From Macrothele yani (lineage: Eukaryota > Arthropoda > Arachnida > Araneae > Macrothelidae): a stretch of 64,000 bases of DNA. The stretch is taken from the NCBI GenBank assembly GCA_039090855.1, contig CM076996.1, forward strand, positions 49,008,469-49,072,468, in the 5' to 3' direction. Under the pieces are notes generated by a model. That model made no database searches, was not told where the DNA came from, and saw nothing but the letters and a program-made list of their open reading frames with translations. Numbering within the stretch: position 1 is the first letter of the stretch; the number at the start of each line of letters is the position of its first letter. A program made the translations under genes and the position numbers. Below, in pieces: positions 1-11,722 of the stretch.

Positions 1-333
1 TCTAATAGTGAATTCAAATAGTTGTTGTTACTAGTTAATTAAGATCATGAATAAAGTCTCCTGCTAGTAGTGTAGTAATAGTATTGAACAAACTTATAAC
101 TGGTAGTAATGTTGTAGCAGTAATTAGGATGAATAAAGTCTTAACGCTGGTTGTTAATGTTAATCAACTAATAACATAAACCTAACAGCCAGACAGAGAT
201 CTGACAAAAACTATGAATTGAGAAAGACGTACTTACGACAAAGCTCTTTTATTATAAAACTCTGGAATCATCCAACGCACACACACAACTCGTTTCACAA
301 TAATGAAGAATCAAACTAATCACATAGAACGAA

Positions 334-484
334 GCTCTCAATACAACAACAAACTCTCTCCTTCACATAAACCAACGCTCTCCTTCACATAAACCAACGC
401 TCTCCTTCACATAAACCAACGCTCTCCGTACAACAACAAACGCTCTCCGTACAACAACAAACGCTCTCCGTACAACAACAAACG
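334..484. repeat. Two-unit minisatellite
   Basis: Three copies of a 22-bp unit (CTCTCCTTCACATAAACCAA + CG) at 356-421 are followed by three copies of a related 21-bp unit (CTCTCCGTACAACAACAAACG without its last base repeated elsewhere) at 422-484, with a partial unit upstream from 334. The minus strand stays open and reads as a repeated RRAFVVV peptide, which I regard as a by-product of the array. The rest of 1-680 shows nothing recognisable. Confidence 0.9.
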
Positions 485-894
485 CTCTCCTTGGGTATCG
501 TTGAACGCGCCTATTTATACTGGCTACCACCACGTCATGACTTACACTCATTGCTAGATCTCATTCAGCGGGTGAAATAACATCTCGTTCAGTAAGAAGA
601 TAATTTACATAGAAAAATAAAATAACCAGAGATAGTAAAAACAAAAGGAAAGTGAATATAGAGTATACGTTACAACTTTATTATGGTGGGGATAATTTTA
701 TGGCTCCCTCATCATATTTTGGGAATGTTTTCTCCTGGCTATTTTTGTTCATCCACCCATAGTGAAATCCTAGATATGCCACTTATACTGGGGCCCAAAA
801 TACTGTCCAGCTTCCAGGCCCCCTGTCTCTTTAAATTGGCTCTGGTTTACAGAACCGTAAATGATGTACAAAGTATCAACAATCACTATGTAGG

Positions 895-895
<1 letters not shown>

Positions 896-943
<48 letters not shown>
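896..943. repeat. (TG)n microsatellite
   Basis: Uninterrupted TG dinucleotide run of about 24 units. Confidence 0.97.
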
Positions 944-946
<3 letters not shown>

Positions 947-1099
947 TATATTTATGTCTTTACTAAGTAACTGTACTCTTTTGCCACCATCTTCTATCCT
1001 GTCTTGTCGGTGACTTTTAGTACGTCATTAAGGAAAACTTACATTCTTATTGTATTGCCATGTCCGTCCGTCTGTCTGTCCAGCACTATATCTGTACTA

Positions 1100-2639
1100 C
1101 ACTGCCGGACAATTGCTAAGGACGGATGACAATAGCAACGATAGCAACCATAAAATGGAAGGCAGGAAAATGTGGAAATTAGCATAAGTGCGGGATACAG
1201 TAAGACGTGTTGTGCGTATGCAAATTTTGGATTGCCGAACTTGTTCGTGACGTCATAGCGCTGATAAGAGATATAAAGGATTGACGCGTATTGACCGTTG
1301 TTGTTCAAACGCAAAGTTGAAAGGGAAAGAATCAATTGACGAACTTGCAATTTTCAGTATGTCTTCCCGACATCACCTAGATGATTTTACGCATGGCCGT
1401 ATTATTGGCAAGATTGAAGAAGGGCGAAAAATAACAGATGTTGCCAGAGAGTTCAACGTCAGCCACAGTGTTGTTTCAAGGCTTTGGAAATCATTTCAAA
1501 CTAATGGAGAGTGTAGCAAACGTCACGGCGGAGGTCGTGTTCGCAGTACGACACCTGCAGAAGATCGGTACATAGTGCTATCAACAAAAAGACACCGGCG
1601 CAGCACAGCTAGTGAGGTAGCAAATCAGTTTATGGCTGCTACTGGCAAGCGGATCTCCCAAAAAACTGTCGCCAGACGTTTGCATGAAGGAGGACTATAC
1701 GCCCGCCGTCCTGCTGTGTGCATCCCATTGTCCAGACGTCACCGTACCGCCCGTTTGCAATGGTGCCATCAACATCGCAATTGGACTGATAACGACTGGT
1801 CTGCTGTCCTCTTCTCAGATGAGAGTAGATACAGTCTATCGTCTGATTGTCGACGACAACTGATCTGGCGTGACAGTGGTACTGCATATTGTCCAGCAAA
1901 CATACAGGAAAGGGACCGATATCCGACATGTAGTGTCATGGTATGGGCTGGCATCATGATCAATGGCCGTACGTCCCTCTATGTGCTTCCAACTGGGACT
2001 ATGACTGGCCAACGATGCATTAATGATGTTCTGCTACCCCATGTTCGCATGTTCCGTGGTGCTGTTGGTGATAGATTCATTTTCGTGGACGACAACGCAA
2101 CATGTCATCGAACAGTCGCTGTCCAGGAGTGTCTTGAGAGCGAGAATATTCAACGCCTCGTATGGCCAGCACGTTTTCCAAATCTGAATCCCATTGAAAA
2201 TGTGTGGGGTGCTTTGGGGAGGAGTCTTGCTGGTCGCCAATGCCCTCCAATAAACAAGGACACCCTCATCCGTGCACTGACAGAGGAATGGGATAAATTA
2301 CCCCAACAGCTGCTTGATAATGTTGTGCAAAGCATGACACGACGTGTGGAATCTTGCATCGCCCTCCATGGTGGCCATATCCCGTATTGACATCTTACTC
2401 CGGAACGCCTGCGGACGGTAATTGCATTTTTTTCACGTTTACGTATTCTGCACAAAATGGCCTGTTTGTCCCTTGAACACGTTCCAAAGCCTTCTGGATT
2501 TCAGAGCACAAGAAATTGTCTTTCTTGTAATGTCCTGGCATTCTGACATTATTTTATTTCACTTGGCATCCAAATACACTTACTTTTTTATGCGCTATAT
2601 AGCCGTTTATGATCCGTCCTTAGCAATTGTCCAGCAGTG
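1100..2639 (+). mobile_element. Tc1-type DNA transposon, copy A (complete)
   Basis: The element is 1540 bp. Its ends are inverted repeats starting CACTGCYGGACAATTGCTAA, immediately flanked by the TA dinucleotides (1098-1099 and 2640-2641) expected from Tc1/mariner target duplication. It holds one uninterrupted transposase gene. A second copy of the same family lies at 15970-17355 and is 154 bp shorter near its 5' end, so copy A keeps the longer leader. Confidence 0.93.
1359..2390 (+). CDS. Tc1-family transposase (DD34E), intact ORF
   Basis: A 343-residue transposase for cut-and-paste movement. The N-terminal third (residues about 10-115) reads as the paired helix-turn-helix DNA-binding region, with GRIIGKIEEG and SVVSRLWKSFQ as landmarks. 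The RNase H-like catalytic core has D154 (FSDESR), D245 (VDDNATCH) and E280 (NPIENVWG), with 34 residues between the last two, as in Tc1. I chose the ATG at 1359 (MSSRHHLDDF) because homology begins there; the frame is open upstream to 1281, but that stretch has no family similarity. Length matches the usual 340-residue Tc1 transposase. There is no stop or frameshift, unlike every other transposase in the window, so this copy could still be coding. Confidence 0.93.
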   Translation: MSSRHHLDDFTHGRIIGKIEEGRKITDVAREFNVSHSVVSRLWKSFQTNGECSKRHGGGRVRSTTPAEDRYIVLSTKRHRRSTASEVANQFMAATGKRISQKTVARRLHEGGLYARRPAVCIPLSRRHRTARLQWCHQHRNWTDNDWSAVLFSDESRYSLSSDCRRQLIWRDSGTAYCPANIQERDRYPTCSVMVWAGIMINGRTSLYVLPTGTMTGQRCINDVLLPHVRMFRGAVGDRFIFVDDNATCHRTVAVQECLESENIQRLVWPARFPNLNPIENVWGALGRSLAGRQCPPINKDTLIRALTEEWDKLPQQLLDNVVQSMTRRVESCIALHGGHIPY

Positions 2640-2641
2640 TA

Positions 2642-4987
2642 TTTTTAAAAATTCTGTACAACTGAGGAGCTTGAACTGGGTGACATAAGATCCATATCTC
2701 TTGGTCTGTTTCCTATCTTGACGCTAGGAGTGCTTTAAACGAAGATGCTATTAAGTTCAAATGATGTTTAATTCCGTATCATTGTTTCTCGAAATGCCAT
2801 GGAAAAAAATTCTTTTCTGAGACATGGTTTTCCACAAAGACCATTTTGTGTTGTTTCTTCTCCAAATACGTCGCACAGTTTATTATGTTTTTCCCAATAT
2901 CTCAGCTTCCAAAGGCCCGATTTGAGACATTTCTTTTCAGTCAGCTGGGACTCATGGTGAAGAACAATTTTCATATAATATCTAAGTAAGTGCCAATATT
3001 TTTATTTGCATTATATTTACAGAGGTATCTGTACTCCTCAAAACCCTATTGAAAAAACAGAAAATATTTATGAATATTTCGCAGCAAATATTTTATGAAT
3101 ATTTCGCAGAAACTATTTTATGAACATTTTATACACAATAATATGCACCTCTTCATGCTAGGAGACTTTTATATATGGTGTAATTTTCACGATATGTAAA
3201 AGTAAGATTTGAAATATTCTTTTAGCTCACCCTTTGCTACCACTAACAGTTTGAGAAAATTTTCGATTTCTTTAAAATTCACTATTTTGCTGCGAGGTGG
3301 TGTAATTACGTGTCTCTGTACATAATAGAGTTTCTGCTTTTAAAACTCCGACCAGAAGAAATTGCTTTTCGCACTGTATGCCATTCGTTATGAGAGAATT
3401 TGCGCTTATTATCCACTTTAAATAATAAGCAGACTGACCACAAGGGGAAATCTGCTTCTATAAGCCGTACAAGAAAGACTATTTTCCACGCATAGAGGCC
3501 ACTGTGAAGAATATTTTGCGTATATGTCGTGCTTTTGTATAATGAACTGTTCTGCCGCTATGGGGCGTAAGTACGTATTTCTGTTTGCAACAGTATCTCC
3601 TCTAATAAAAATCCAATTTAAAAAATCCCTTTTTGGTTGAATACCCTTGTCTATAAGGAATGTTTCAAGCACAATATCTTCTTCAAATTACATAGCTTTC
3701 TCGTTGGGGGTATAGTTTCATTCATGTTTCATATCTGTTGTATTAAGTTTTATTCATATATCTGCTTCTAAAAGTTCTATTTGAATAATTCATTTTGCTT
3801 CGGGTATGTTACGCATTGAGAATTATTTTGGCATTCAGTTTTAGATTTCTGCCACCAGTGAACGTAAGTAGCGATTTCTACGCCAAAATGTTTTGCCAGT
3901 TCTGCATGTCTGATTGAAGAAAAATGTTTTTGAAACCGGCTCTTTTTTTTTTAAATCAATATGCATAGAACATATTTTAAATAATGCGAATTTTTGTGCA
4001 AGGTGAATCACTGTACATGCTTTTTTCATCGCCGACTTTCTCTTTTTCAAAAAATCTGCTATAAAAAATATTTTTGTGTTATAAAGGATTTAAAGGACGT
4101 TGTTTGTAACATCTGAGAATTCCATGACATCTTTATTGCTATCGAACTTCACTTGTTCCTGATAGCGCCAATTCAGTGCCTCAGAGCGCGTTCTCAGAAA
4201 GGCACACAATTTCTTTCCGACCAACACTTCTTGTTTTGCTGCACTACATATAACGTTTTATCCCAACATTCAGGGTGCTGTTATACGTTGTTTTTTTCAT
4301 AGCTCACTCTTCTGTGATTTTTCATTTCAGTGGCGTTATGGGATCATACTTGAGAATGAATGTCGGTAAAGCAAAGAATGCTGGCAGAGGTATTGACAGT
4401 TGATAAATTAAAGTCATAAGAGTAGTTGCGCATCTGCAAGACAGCGGTTTTTATCTTCTGTATATTTTAAACGGTGACGAAAATTTTCATTGCCATTTCA
4501 TTTTAATGCCTTATTCTCCTTTAATTTAATTTTTATGTATACATTTCGTTCTATTTTTATAAAAATAAGTGTGTTAGAAATAATACATTTATGATACTTT
4601 GATTTTCTGAGGTATTGTTTGTATTATACTAATATCATACATCATTAACTTCCTCCAAAATCTTCTCCGGGAAAGCCATTCCACGGGCTGTTCGACGTTT
4701 AAATCTGAAATTTTAACCATTTGCACTTTAGTTACGTACTGATAAATTATTAACTTCCGATAATCTCTGGCTGCGGATTAGAGATATGTAAATCAGTGTC
4801 TCCCGACATCATTACACTCTTTTGACTGAAAGGCGTTGTTTGGCACAGGAGTTTGTGTAGTAGTGGTATTTGGTAATAATGTTTGATTAACTTTTAATGT
4901 AATGGGCTATCAGATACTGATGTTGATTTTATCATTTTTTAAAATGCTTAGAAGCTTTCGTTTTAGTAATGTTTTAAAAGCTGTAAA
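2642..4987. other. AT-rich stretch without recognised genes
   Basis: No coding region, tRNA or transposon end recognised on either strand; the ORFs here are short and lack known motifs. The only structure seen is a short tandem repeat at 3061-3135 (ATATTTATGAATATTTCGCA, about 2.5 copies of a 27-bp unit). Confidence 0.6.
3061..3135. repeat. Short tandem repeat (~27 bp unit)
   Basis: The string TATGAATATTTCGCAG occurs twice, followed by a third partial unit (TATTTTATGAACATTTTA). Confidence 0.7.
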
Positions 4988-5212
4988 TACCGGGTGGTTA
5001 TAAGATCAGTATTACAATTCTCGTGTGTCTAGAAGAGTAAGAAATGTATATATCGCCGGGAAACATAGCAGGCAGCTTATTGAGGGCGTGGGAAATCGAT
5101 TTAACGGGAGAAATGGTTCGAAATTGGGTCACTAGGTGTACAACGGCGCTGCAGATGCAAGAAAAGAATAGACACGTGGTATAATCTACTGGTTATTGAG
5201 AGAACAAACGTT

Positions 5213-5363
5213 TCAGGTCAAAATCTGCTCAATATGTTGGCCATCACAAGGAATGACATGCTGCAAACGAAGACCGGCATGTGACACGTCTGCTCGCAGC
5301 TTGTCGCGATCGATGTTGGCCACTTCACGTCTGATACTCGTTTCAGATCTGAGAGAGAGAGAG

Positions 5364-5429
<66 letters not shown>

Positions 5430-5798
5430 TATGCCGTCCAGATGAACTCTGTGTTTCAGGTATCCTCAATGCCAGAAATCACAAGGAGTAAGAACCTGCG
5501 ATCGGGCTGGCTAGGGCTGTCGAAACGCTGGAGAAGTTATGCGTCCACTTCCAAATTTTCGACTGAGCAATTCCTCGGGCACTGCTGTGTGAGGGTGCGT
5601 TCCGGTTTTCCCTGGGTTGGCACTAGCAACTGCAATGCAACTCCATCCGCGGCATAATCGAACACTGCGAAACGTCTTCTTCCCGAATATATACTCAATT
5701 CTTCAGTGTCTTCGAACTTTCGTATCATCCTCCTCAACGCCGAAGGGATAACAGGCCCTCTCCATGATCCTTCAATTGGTCGATACTCGCACGGTGCA
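5213..5798 (-). pseudogene. Transposase C-terminal remnant (IS630/mariner type)
   Basis: Read on the minus strand, broken frames give LTPCDFW(stop)GYLKHRV, matching the conserved 'SPDLTPCDFFLWGYLK' block after the catalytic core of many arthropod IS630/mariner-type transposases. Near the end EVANIDRDKLRADV and GQHIEQIL(stop) resemble the usual C-terminus. Several frameshifts and stops, and the GA microsatellite, interrupt it. The N-terminal half should lie beyond the LINE (9007-9500), but I could not recognise it there. Confidence 0.5.
5350..5428. repeat. (GA)n microsatellite
   Basis: GA run broken by single GC steps (GAGAGCGAGAGA), within the transposase remnant. Confidence 0.95.
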
Positions 5799-5809
5799 CT
5801 ATTAGCATT

Positions 5810-8800
5810 CATCATCATCATCATTGTCAACCATTATCAATCCACTGCTGGACGAAGGTCTCCTCAAGTTTCTCCACAACGGTCTGTCTTGTGCCAGTCT
5901 CCTCCATGTCACCCCTGCATACTTTCGAATTTCATCCACCCATCTCCCATGTGGTCTTCTTCTGGGTCTTTTCCTGTCCCTTGGAATCCAATCTAAAATT
6001 TCGGCTGTCCATCGATGATCTGTCCTTCTGGCAGTATGTCCAGCCCATTGCCATTTCAGGGATTTAACTCTTGATCATGATGTCTTCCACTCTTGTCATT
6101 TTTCGGATCCACGAGTTCCTCTTCTTATCTCTCCTGGTTACACCAAGTATGCACCTCTCCATGCTTCTTTGAGTTGTCTGCAGCCTTTGTATGTCTCTTT
6201 TAGTTAAGGTCCACGTCTCTGCACCATACGCAAGCACTGGAAGGATGCATTGATTAAACACTTTTCTTTTAAGACATAATGGCATATTGCTCTTGAAAAT
6301 TATGCTGTTTCTTCCAAAAGCTCTCCAGGCAAGTTTTGTACGCCGATTAATTTCTTCATCAATGTGACCCTCACTTGATATCTGCTGTCCAAGATAAACG
6401 TACGTGTCTGTTATCTCCAGCTTTTCTCCATCAATCGATAAATCTTCATTTCTTGTAAAAGCATTGAACATCCCTTTTGTCTTCTGAAAGTTCATTTTTA
6501 ATCCCACTTCTTTACTCTTGTCAGCAAGTTCCTGGATCATACTCTGCAGCTCTGATAGGGTAGTTGCAAAAATGACTACGTCATCAGCAAAACGAAGGTG
6601 GGTTAGATAATCTCCATTAATCTTTATCCCCTTGTTTTCCCAGCTCAGCGACTGAAAAACACCCTCCAATGTGGCATTAAAGAGCTTCGGAGATATGGTG
6701 TCACCTTGTCTCACCCTTTCCAATTTTTACTTGTGTTGTATTTTCAAACAGCCTAATCTTTGCACTTGCATTTTCATAGATGTTATTAATAATATTAATG
6801 TATGCATCTTCAATACCGCAGGTTTTCAGAGCCATTGTAACTGCTGATGGTTTCACCGAATCAAAGGCTTTTTCATAATCGATAAAAGCCATGCACAATG
6901 GAAGTTCATATTCCCTCGCTCTTTCAATTAGTTCTCTCAGCACGTGGATATGATCTATTGTGCTGTAGCCACTCCTGAATCCAGCTTGTTCTCTCGGTTG
7001 AGCCATGCCCAGTGTTACCTTCAAGCGGTGTGAAAGAACTTTAGTGAAGATTTTATAAACTACTGATAGGAGGCTGATAGGTCTGTAGTTTCCGAGATCC
7101 TCAATGTCACCTTTCTTATGTAGCAGGATCATTGTAGCGCTGTTCCAATCCTCAGGGAATCTTTTCTTCATTAAGGCATCGAGTGAAAATTTGGGCGAGT
7201 ACTGTTTCGATTTCTCCACTTGCTTCTTGTATGATGTCTACAGTAATTCCATCTTCTCCTGGAGCTTTTCCTCGCTTCATGTTCTTGATTGCATGTGCAA
7301 CTTCTGCTGGAAGGACTAGAGGAACTCTGGTACTGGTATCTTTCATGATGTCTGGAGTGCATATATCATCGCTTTCATATAATTTGGAGTAGAAATCTTT
7401 CACTCTTGTCAAAATTTCGCCTCTATTTCTTGTTACAGAACCATCTTCTTTTCTCAGTGCCATAATCTGTTTTCTTCCCTTACTGAGATGTCCCTTTGCT
7501 ATCTTTAGGCTTTGGTTGTTTTCAATTGCTTTCCTCACTAGTTCACAGTTGAATCTCCTTACGTCTTCAGTGATACTTTTTCTTACTGTCTTGCGTAGCT
7601 CTATATATTCCACTTTGGAAGTCACATCTTCTTTAGTTGTCTTCATCTCTTCTTTTTTGCATCAACATTTTGGTTTTTCCTGATAATTTGTTCATATGCA
7701 ACTTGTTCTTAGACCTAGCTAATTTTGTTGCTGTTTCCATAAGAGCTTTGGTTACTTTTCTGTTAACTTCAGAGATGTCCACTTCTTCCGATGTTAGGCC
7801 TTCTAAAGCAGAAAACCTGTTCTTCAGTTCTAACTTGAAGGTATTATGGTGTTTTTTTAAGGTTGGTTATGTCAATAGATTTTGTTTGTCTTATGAGCTT
7901 GCCACGTTCAAGTTTAGTGTTGAGGTGCATCTTACATCTCACCAATCTATGGTCACTACCTGTGTTGAACTTGTTTAGCACACTGCAGTCTTCTATGACG
8001 AATTTTTTGTTACACATAATAAAATCAATTTCACTTGTCGTCCCATTTGGATGTCTCCATGTCCATTTCCTGTGTGGCTTTTTCTTGAAGAAGGAGTTCA
8101 AGATGAAAAACCCTTCTGCCTCTGCAAACTCAACGAGAGTATTTCCACGCTGGTTTCTGTTGCCGTGACCGAATTTACCTACTGAAGTTTCATTCTGTTG
8201 CTGTTGCCCTATTTTTGCATTGAAATCTCCCATAATTATTTTCAAGTGCTGATTACCTTTATTATTTAGATGACAAATTTCCTCATAAAATTCTTCAATT
8301 TCTTCTTCAGGATGACTTGTGGTGGGTGCATAAGTTTGAATAATCTGAGCCTGGTATCTGTTCGAGAGTTGGATAACAAGTCGTGCAGCTCTGTCAGAGG
8401 AACTTTCAACTTCTACAACTTTATCCTTCAGTTTCTTGTTTATTATAAATCCAACACCACTAGTTCTGCCAGTATCTGTCCCACGATAGTAGAAGAGATG
8501 TCCACTTTTCAGTTCGATGAGATCTTTTCCTTTTCTCCTTACCTCACTTAGCCCCACGATGTCCCACCTGATCCTTTGTAGTTCCTCTTCCAATTCAAGA
8601 AGCCTTGAATCAGAAGATAGGGAGCGTCCATTGTAAGTAGCCAAGGTCAGCATCAGATGGCAGCCTAGTCCGGTCCTCCGGGGATTCTTAGCACCCTCTG
8701 CCTTCATGTCGTACTGGCCGCTGTCTTGGCCAGGTACATTCCAGCTGCCGGAGACTGAGGGCCAAGATTTAAGTTGTGGAATCATTTTGGGGGGGGGTTT

Positions 8801-8995
8801 GGCCATAACTCACCACGCTGGCCAAGCGGGTTGGTGAGTGTGGGATAGAATTTCCTCTAATCCCGATGGTATAGTTATACCGCTATTGGCGGTCGTCAGA
8901 GCCCCTTTAGTGGGAACAGGATGCACCACGAGAAGGCGGGGTTGACATTTGTCAAGGAGAGGCTGTGATGTTACGCATCACCTGACCTTACATCC
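5810..8995 (-). mobile_element. RTE-type non-LTR retrotransposon, near full length
   Basis: The element is 3186 bp on the minus strand, flanked by an 11-bp target duplication CTATTAGCATT (5799-5809 and 8996-9006). The 3' end (low coordinates) finishes in a short ATG/ATC trinucleotide run instead of poly(A), as is usual for RTE-clade LINEs. It encodes an apurinic endonuclease followed by reverse transcriptase with no separate ORF1. About 190 bp of 5' untranslated sequence precedes the first plausible ATG. A truncated copy of the same family is at 14328-14810. Confidence 0.92.
5826..8806 (-). pseudogene. RTE LINE polyprotein: endonuclease-reverse transcriptase, frameshifted
   Basis: The first segment (8806-7844) is the AP-endonuclease: LATYNGRSL, VGLSEVRRKG, IIQTYAPT, IIMGDFNAKIG, SEIDFIMC and TGSDHRLV are its standard blocks in order. 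The middle (7646-7152) is a linker ending in the start of the palm (KRGKAPGEDGI). The RT follows: MILLHKKGD, NYRPISLLSV, REQAGFRSGYS, AFIDYEKAFDSV, VRQGDTISP, LRFADDVVIF (the FADD catalytic box). The C-terminus (YGAETWTLTKRD...) runs on in another frame to about 5826. At least four frameshifts, one at an A7 run near 7855, make it non-functional as it stands. The fragment at 14345 shows that the stop at 6064 is a one-base insertion. Confidence 0.92.
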
Positions 8996-9508
8996 CTATT
9001 AGCATTACTCTGATTTTAATAACAAAAGTTTACCAGTAGCGAGTGATCCCTTCTTTGCAAGAAACACAATGCCTACCGGCAGCCTGATCATTGCCGATTT
9101 TATCCTGCCACACTTAGCATGCCAAATTTGCATGTGAAAATTGGCTTGCCAAACTTTCCATGTGAACGATCTGCAATTTCTTGTACTTCGGTAGTGATGC
9201 TTCTGTTGTGCACCACAGGTAATCTCTTGTGTCAAGGAGAGTTATAAGCAGGTTTTGTCCTGAAACATTAGTGCTGTCAATACGCAGTAAATTCACGCAC
9301 GTGTATGTTCTTTTCTTGTGTCTGCAATGCCATCGTTTGCCTAGAGGCGATATTTCGAACTAATTCCCCCCCCTCTATATCGTTTTCCCATGACACCATT
9401 AAGCTATCAATCAAGATTCATCGCAATATCTTCATTTTTCGCTTTTCTGGACACCCGAAAACAGGAATACTTGTTATATTAGTTACAAGTACACCAGACT
9501 ATGCACCA

Positions 9509-9718
9509 TCAAAAATGCATATAGCGTAGTAAAAACCGTTTATTTACTGGTGTAAAAAGTATATAGAATCGCCAAGCTTACGCTCTCCACTATATATTCA
9601 TGTCTATCTATCAAATATTTTATGTCCATCCTTCCAGCGGAGAACGAAAGCTTGGCAATTCTATATACTTTTTACACCAGCAAATAAACGGATTTTACTT
9701 CGCTATAAACGTTTTTGA
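9509..9718. repeat. 210-bp foldback (palindromic) element
   Basis: Arms of about 70 bp (9509-9583 and 9646-9718) are near-perfect inverted copies, sharing TTTATTTRCTGGTGTAAAAA and AGTATATAGAATYGCCAAGC. A 60-bp unrelated spacer separates them. The two arms differ at only a few positions. No target duplication directly abuts it, although AGGAATACTTGTT occurs on both sides nearby (9466 and 9721). Confidence 0.85.
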
Positions 9719-10039
9719 TTAGGAATACTTGTTTTTTAACCACCCGGTACTGTGGAAACCTTACTTAGAATGCAGATGTCTTTCGTTTGTTTTGTTTCAT
9801 AGGGCATGTCATTGTTATCCTTAATTAGTTTTGATGTCGAATGGGATCTTCTGTGGGTCGGATTTCAGGGTACGCCAGACGTCGAATTTTATTGCATAAA
9901 ACTGAAGCCTATTTTGTCAGTTTATGGTTGGAGGACATTGTGTTTTTAGAGGAGCTTTCATTTTCTCATAGGGAAGAGTTGGTTCGGCTCTAGGGGAAAA
10001 GAGTGGGTAGAACAGCAGCTAAATCGTAAGATCGGCAGG

Positions 10040-10262
10040 CCGTCCCGGTGGCGCACTGTTCTAAACGCTGGCTTATAACCGTTCGTCCAAGTTTGTCCGG
10101 GTTCGGATTCCGGGGAGCCATGGATGTTGTGCGACGGCACTAGCTCTCTCCCTTCCCTGGAACTACTTGCCCCGAATTAGGGACGGCCGACTGTTTATAG
10201 CTCACCGAGTTGCTCACGGTGTTCGTCAAACCCTCAAACCAAAATCAAACAAACAAAATCAA
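10040..10262 (+). mobile_element. tRNA-derived SINE, diverged copy (a)
   Basis: The head CCCGGTGGCGCACTG...GGGTTCGGATTCC is the tRNA-like Pol III promoter (A and B boxes). The body GGACGGCCGACTG...TTGCTCACGGTG matches the other SINE copies here. It ends in a degenerate A-rich tail. It is the most diverged of the six copies and has no visible target duplication, so it is probably the oldest. Confidence 0.85.
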
Positions 10263-10640
10263 CAGAGCAGTTGGTTCGAGTGACACGCGAGTACGGAATG
10301 TCCCGAATATTGCGTGGAAGAAATTAAGAAATCCGACGATTGAGCAAGAATGGAATATGGTCGACCGAAATTTAAGCTCGAACCCTGTGAACCCATTCAA
10401 ACCCAAATGAACGAAAACTAAAAGAATAAAGAATATTTGAAATATTCCAAGGTTCAGTTTTCTTGAATTTCGTTTGTACTGCTCTTAACGTAGTAATGCT
10501 GCTCGAACCTGCAAATAATTGATTGTCATAACCATCTAAGTAATTAAATATTTTTAAATGGAACCCTCAGTATTATAACATTTGAATAAAATCACAAAGA
10601 GCTTGAGAACAGATTCAAGTGCAAATGACAAACTCCGTGG

Positions 10641-11009
10641 AAATCTGGTCTCACTCAGAGGTACGCGCCGTGACTGGGTTTCTATGGACATGAAAAACTG
10701 TCAATAGCGGCGAACCATCGCCAACTACAAAAAGTATACCCTCAAGTTATGAGCTTTCAGGGCATATTAGAAGGTTTTTCGAAATTCGGGCAAGGGCGCA
10801 ATACGTTGATGGATGAAAAAGAGAGTAGCATATCTCCAACATAAACAATAGGTATCAATGAGGCGTATGCGGAGGCTTTGGTGCAAACATCCAGCCGAGC
10901 GACTTTCCGGCAGATTGCTGGAAATGTAAATGCTTATTTCGATAGCGTGCGTGACATCCTTAAATCTGATCACTGCGCGTACCTCCGAGTGAGACCACGT
11001 TTCTAGACG
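10641..11009. repeat. Inverted duplication of a transposase N-terminus
   Basis: TGGTCTCACTCAGAGGTACG at 10646 is repeated in inverse orientation at 10970-10997 (28-bp arms, three mismatches). Both arms translate outward-in as WSHSEVRAV, the start of an arthropod mariner-like HTH domain, so the arms are gene fragments and not ordinary TIRs. Confidence 0.75.
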
Positions 11010-11024
11010 GGTTGTCATTTTCAC
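10767..11024 (-). pseudogene. Mariner-like transposase N-terminal fragment
   Basis: The minus strand starts MKMTTRLETWSHSEVRAVIRF, resembling the 'WSKEEVRAVIRFLRAK' start of SETMAR-type mariner transposases in arthropods. Similarity fades after about 30 residues, and the remaining ORF to residue 85 is not recognisable. Confidence 0.5.
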
Positions 11025-11399
11025 CTAAATCTGTTTTCCGAAACGCGCGCGTTGGGTATTTTGTCCAAACGCCTACGCCACATAACACCCTCTAGTCCTG
11101 ACAGCCTAATGACGTTGGGACCCATTGATTTACACATCACTGATCCTCCACCAAAGGTAATTGTAAGTTGCTTATTCATCAGCCGTCATAGCAAATAAGG
11201 CGTCTTACAACTTTAAACTAACGAAAATCGAAACCAACGGTTTGAAAAAACAGTTCGTATTTTACATGGTTACAATTTTCGATAATCTTGTGAATCATTT
11301 TAGAAATACCGGTGAAAGGAAAAGATCTACTGACACAACCAGTATGGCGCTTTTGCCGCTCAGATATCAACATACATATCACTTTATAGAAAGCTTTTG

Positions 11400-11436
<37 letters not shown>
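11400..11436. repeat. (TG)n microsatellite
   Basis: About 18 uninterrupted TG units. Confidence 0.97.
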
Positions 11437-11439
<3 letters not shown>

Positions 11440-11524
11440 CAAATCCCAAGCAATTAAAAGAGCAGATGTTTTCCTACAGCAATCAGAACCCAAAAAATCC
11501 AGCTGATCACTGAAACCACAGAGA

Positions 11525-11722
11525 CCCTCTGATCATTCGTCCGTAAGGGGTCCGGGTTCGAATCCCGGTCAGGCATGGATGTTGTGTTTGTCTTACGGCA
11601 CTGGCTGTCCCTTCCCTGGAACCAGTGACCCTAAATTAGGGACGGGCGACTGCTTATAGCCCATTGAGTTGCTCACGGTGGTCGTTAAACCTCCAATCAA
11701 AAAAAAAAAAAAAAAAAAAAAA
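11525..11722 (+). mobile_element. tRNA-derived SINE, copy (b), 5' truncated
   Basis: Flanked by CACAGAGA (11517-11524 and 11723-11730) and ending in a 22-bp poly(A). It starts inside the tRNA head (CCCTCTGATCATTCG), so the A box is missing while the B box GGGTTCGAATCCC is intact. The body is close to the copies at 33501, 59144 and 61046. Confidence 0.93.

Larger units (their letters stand above)
4990..9747 (-). mobile_element. Old IS630/Tc1/mariner-type element split by a LINE
   Basis: Terminal inverted repeats CCGGGTGGTTA (from 4990) and TAACCACCCGG (to 9747) are both flanked by TA. The span is 4758 bp, but 3186 bp of that is the RTE LINE at 5810-8995, leaving about 1.57 kb, a normal size for this superfamily. 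Remnants of a minus-strand transposase occupy 5213-5798. The pairing of these two ends is an inference from matching termini, TA flanks and the remnant between them. Confidence 0.6.

Noticed and set aside
683..970. 95-residue ORF ending in a Cys-Val repeat
   Set aside because: The repeat is translation of the TG microsatellite; the rest has no recognisable motif.
9005..9296. Overlapping minus-strand ORFs after the RTE element
   Set aside because: Expected to be the transposase N-terminus of the surrounding element, but no motif could be matched.
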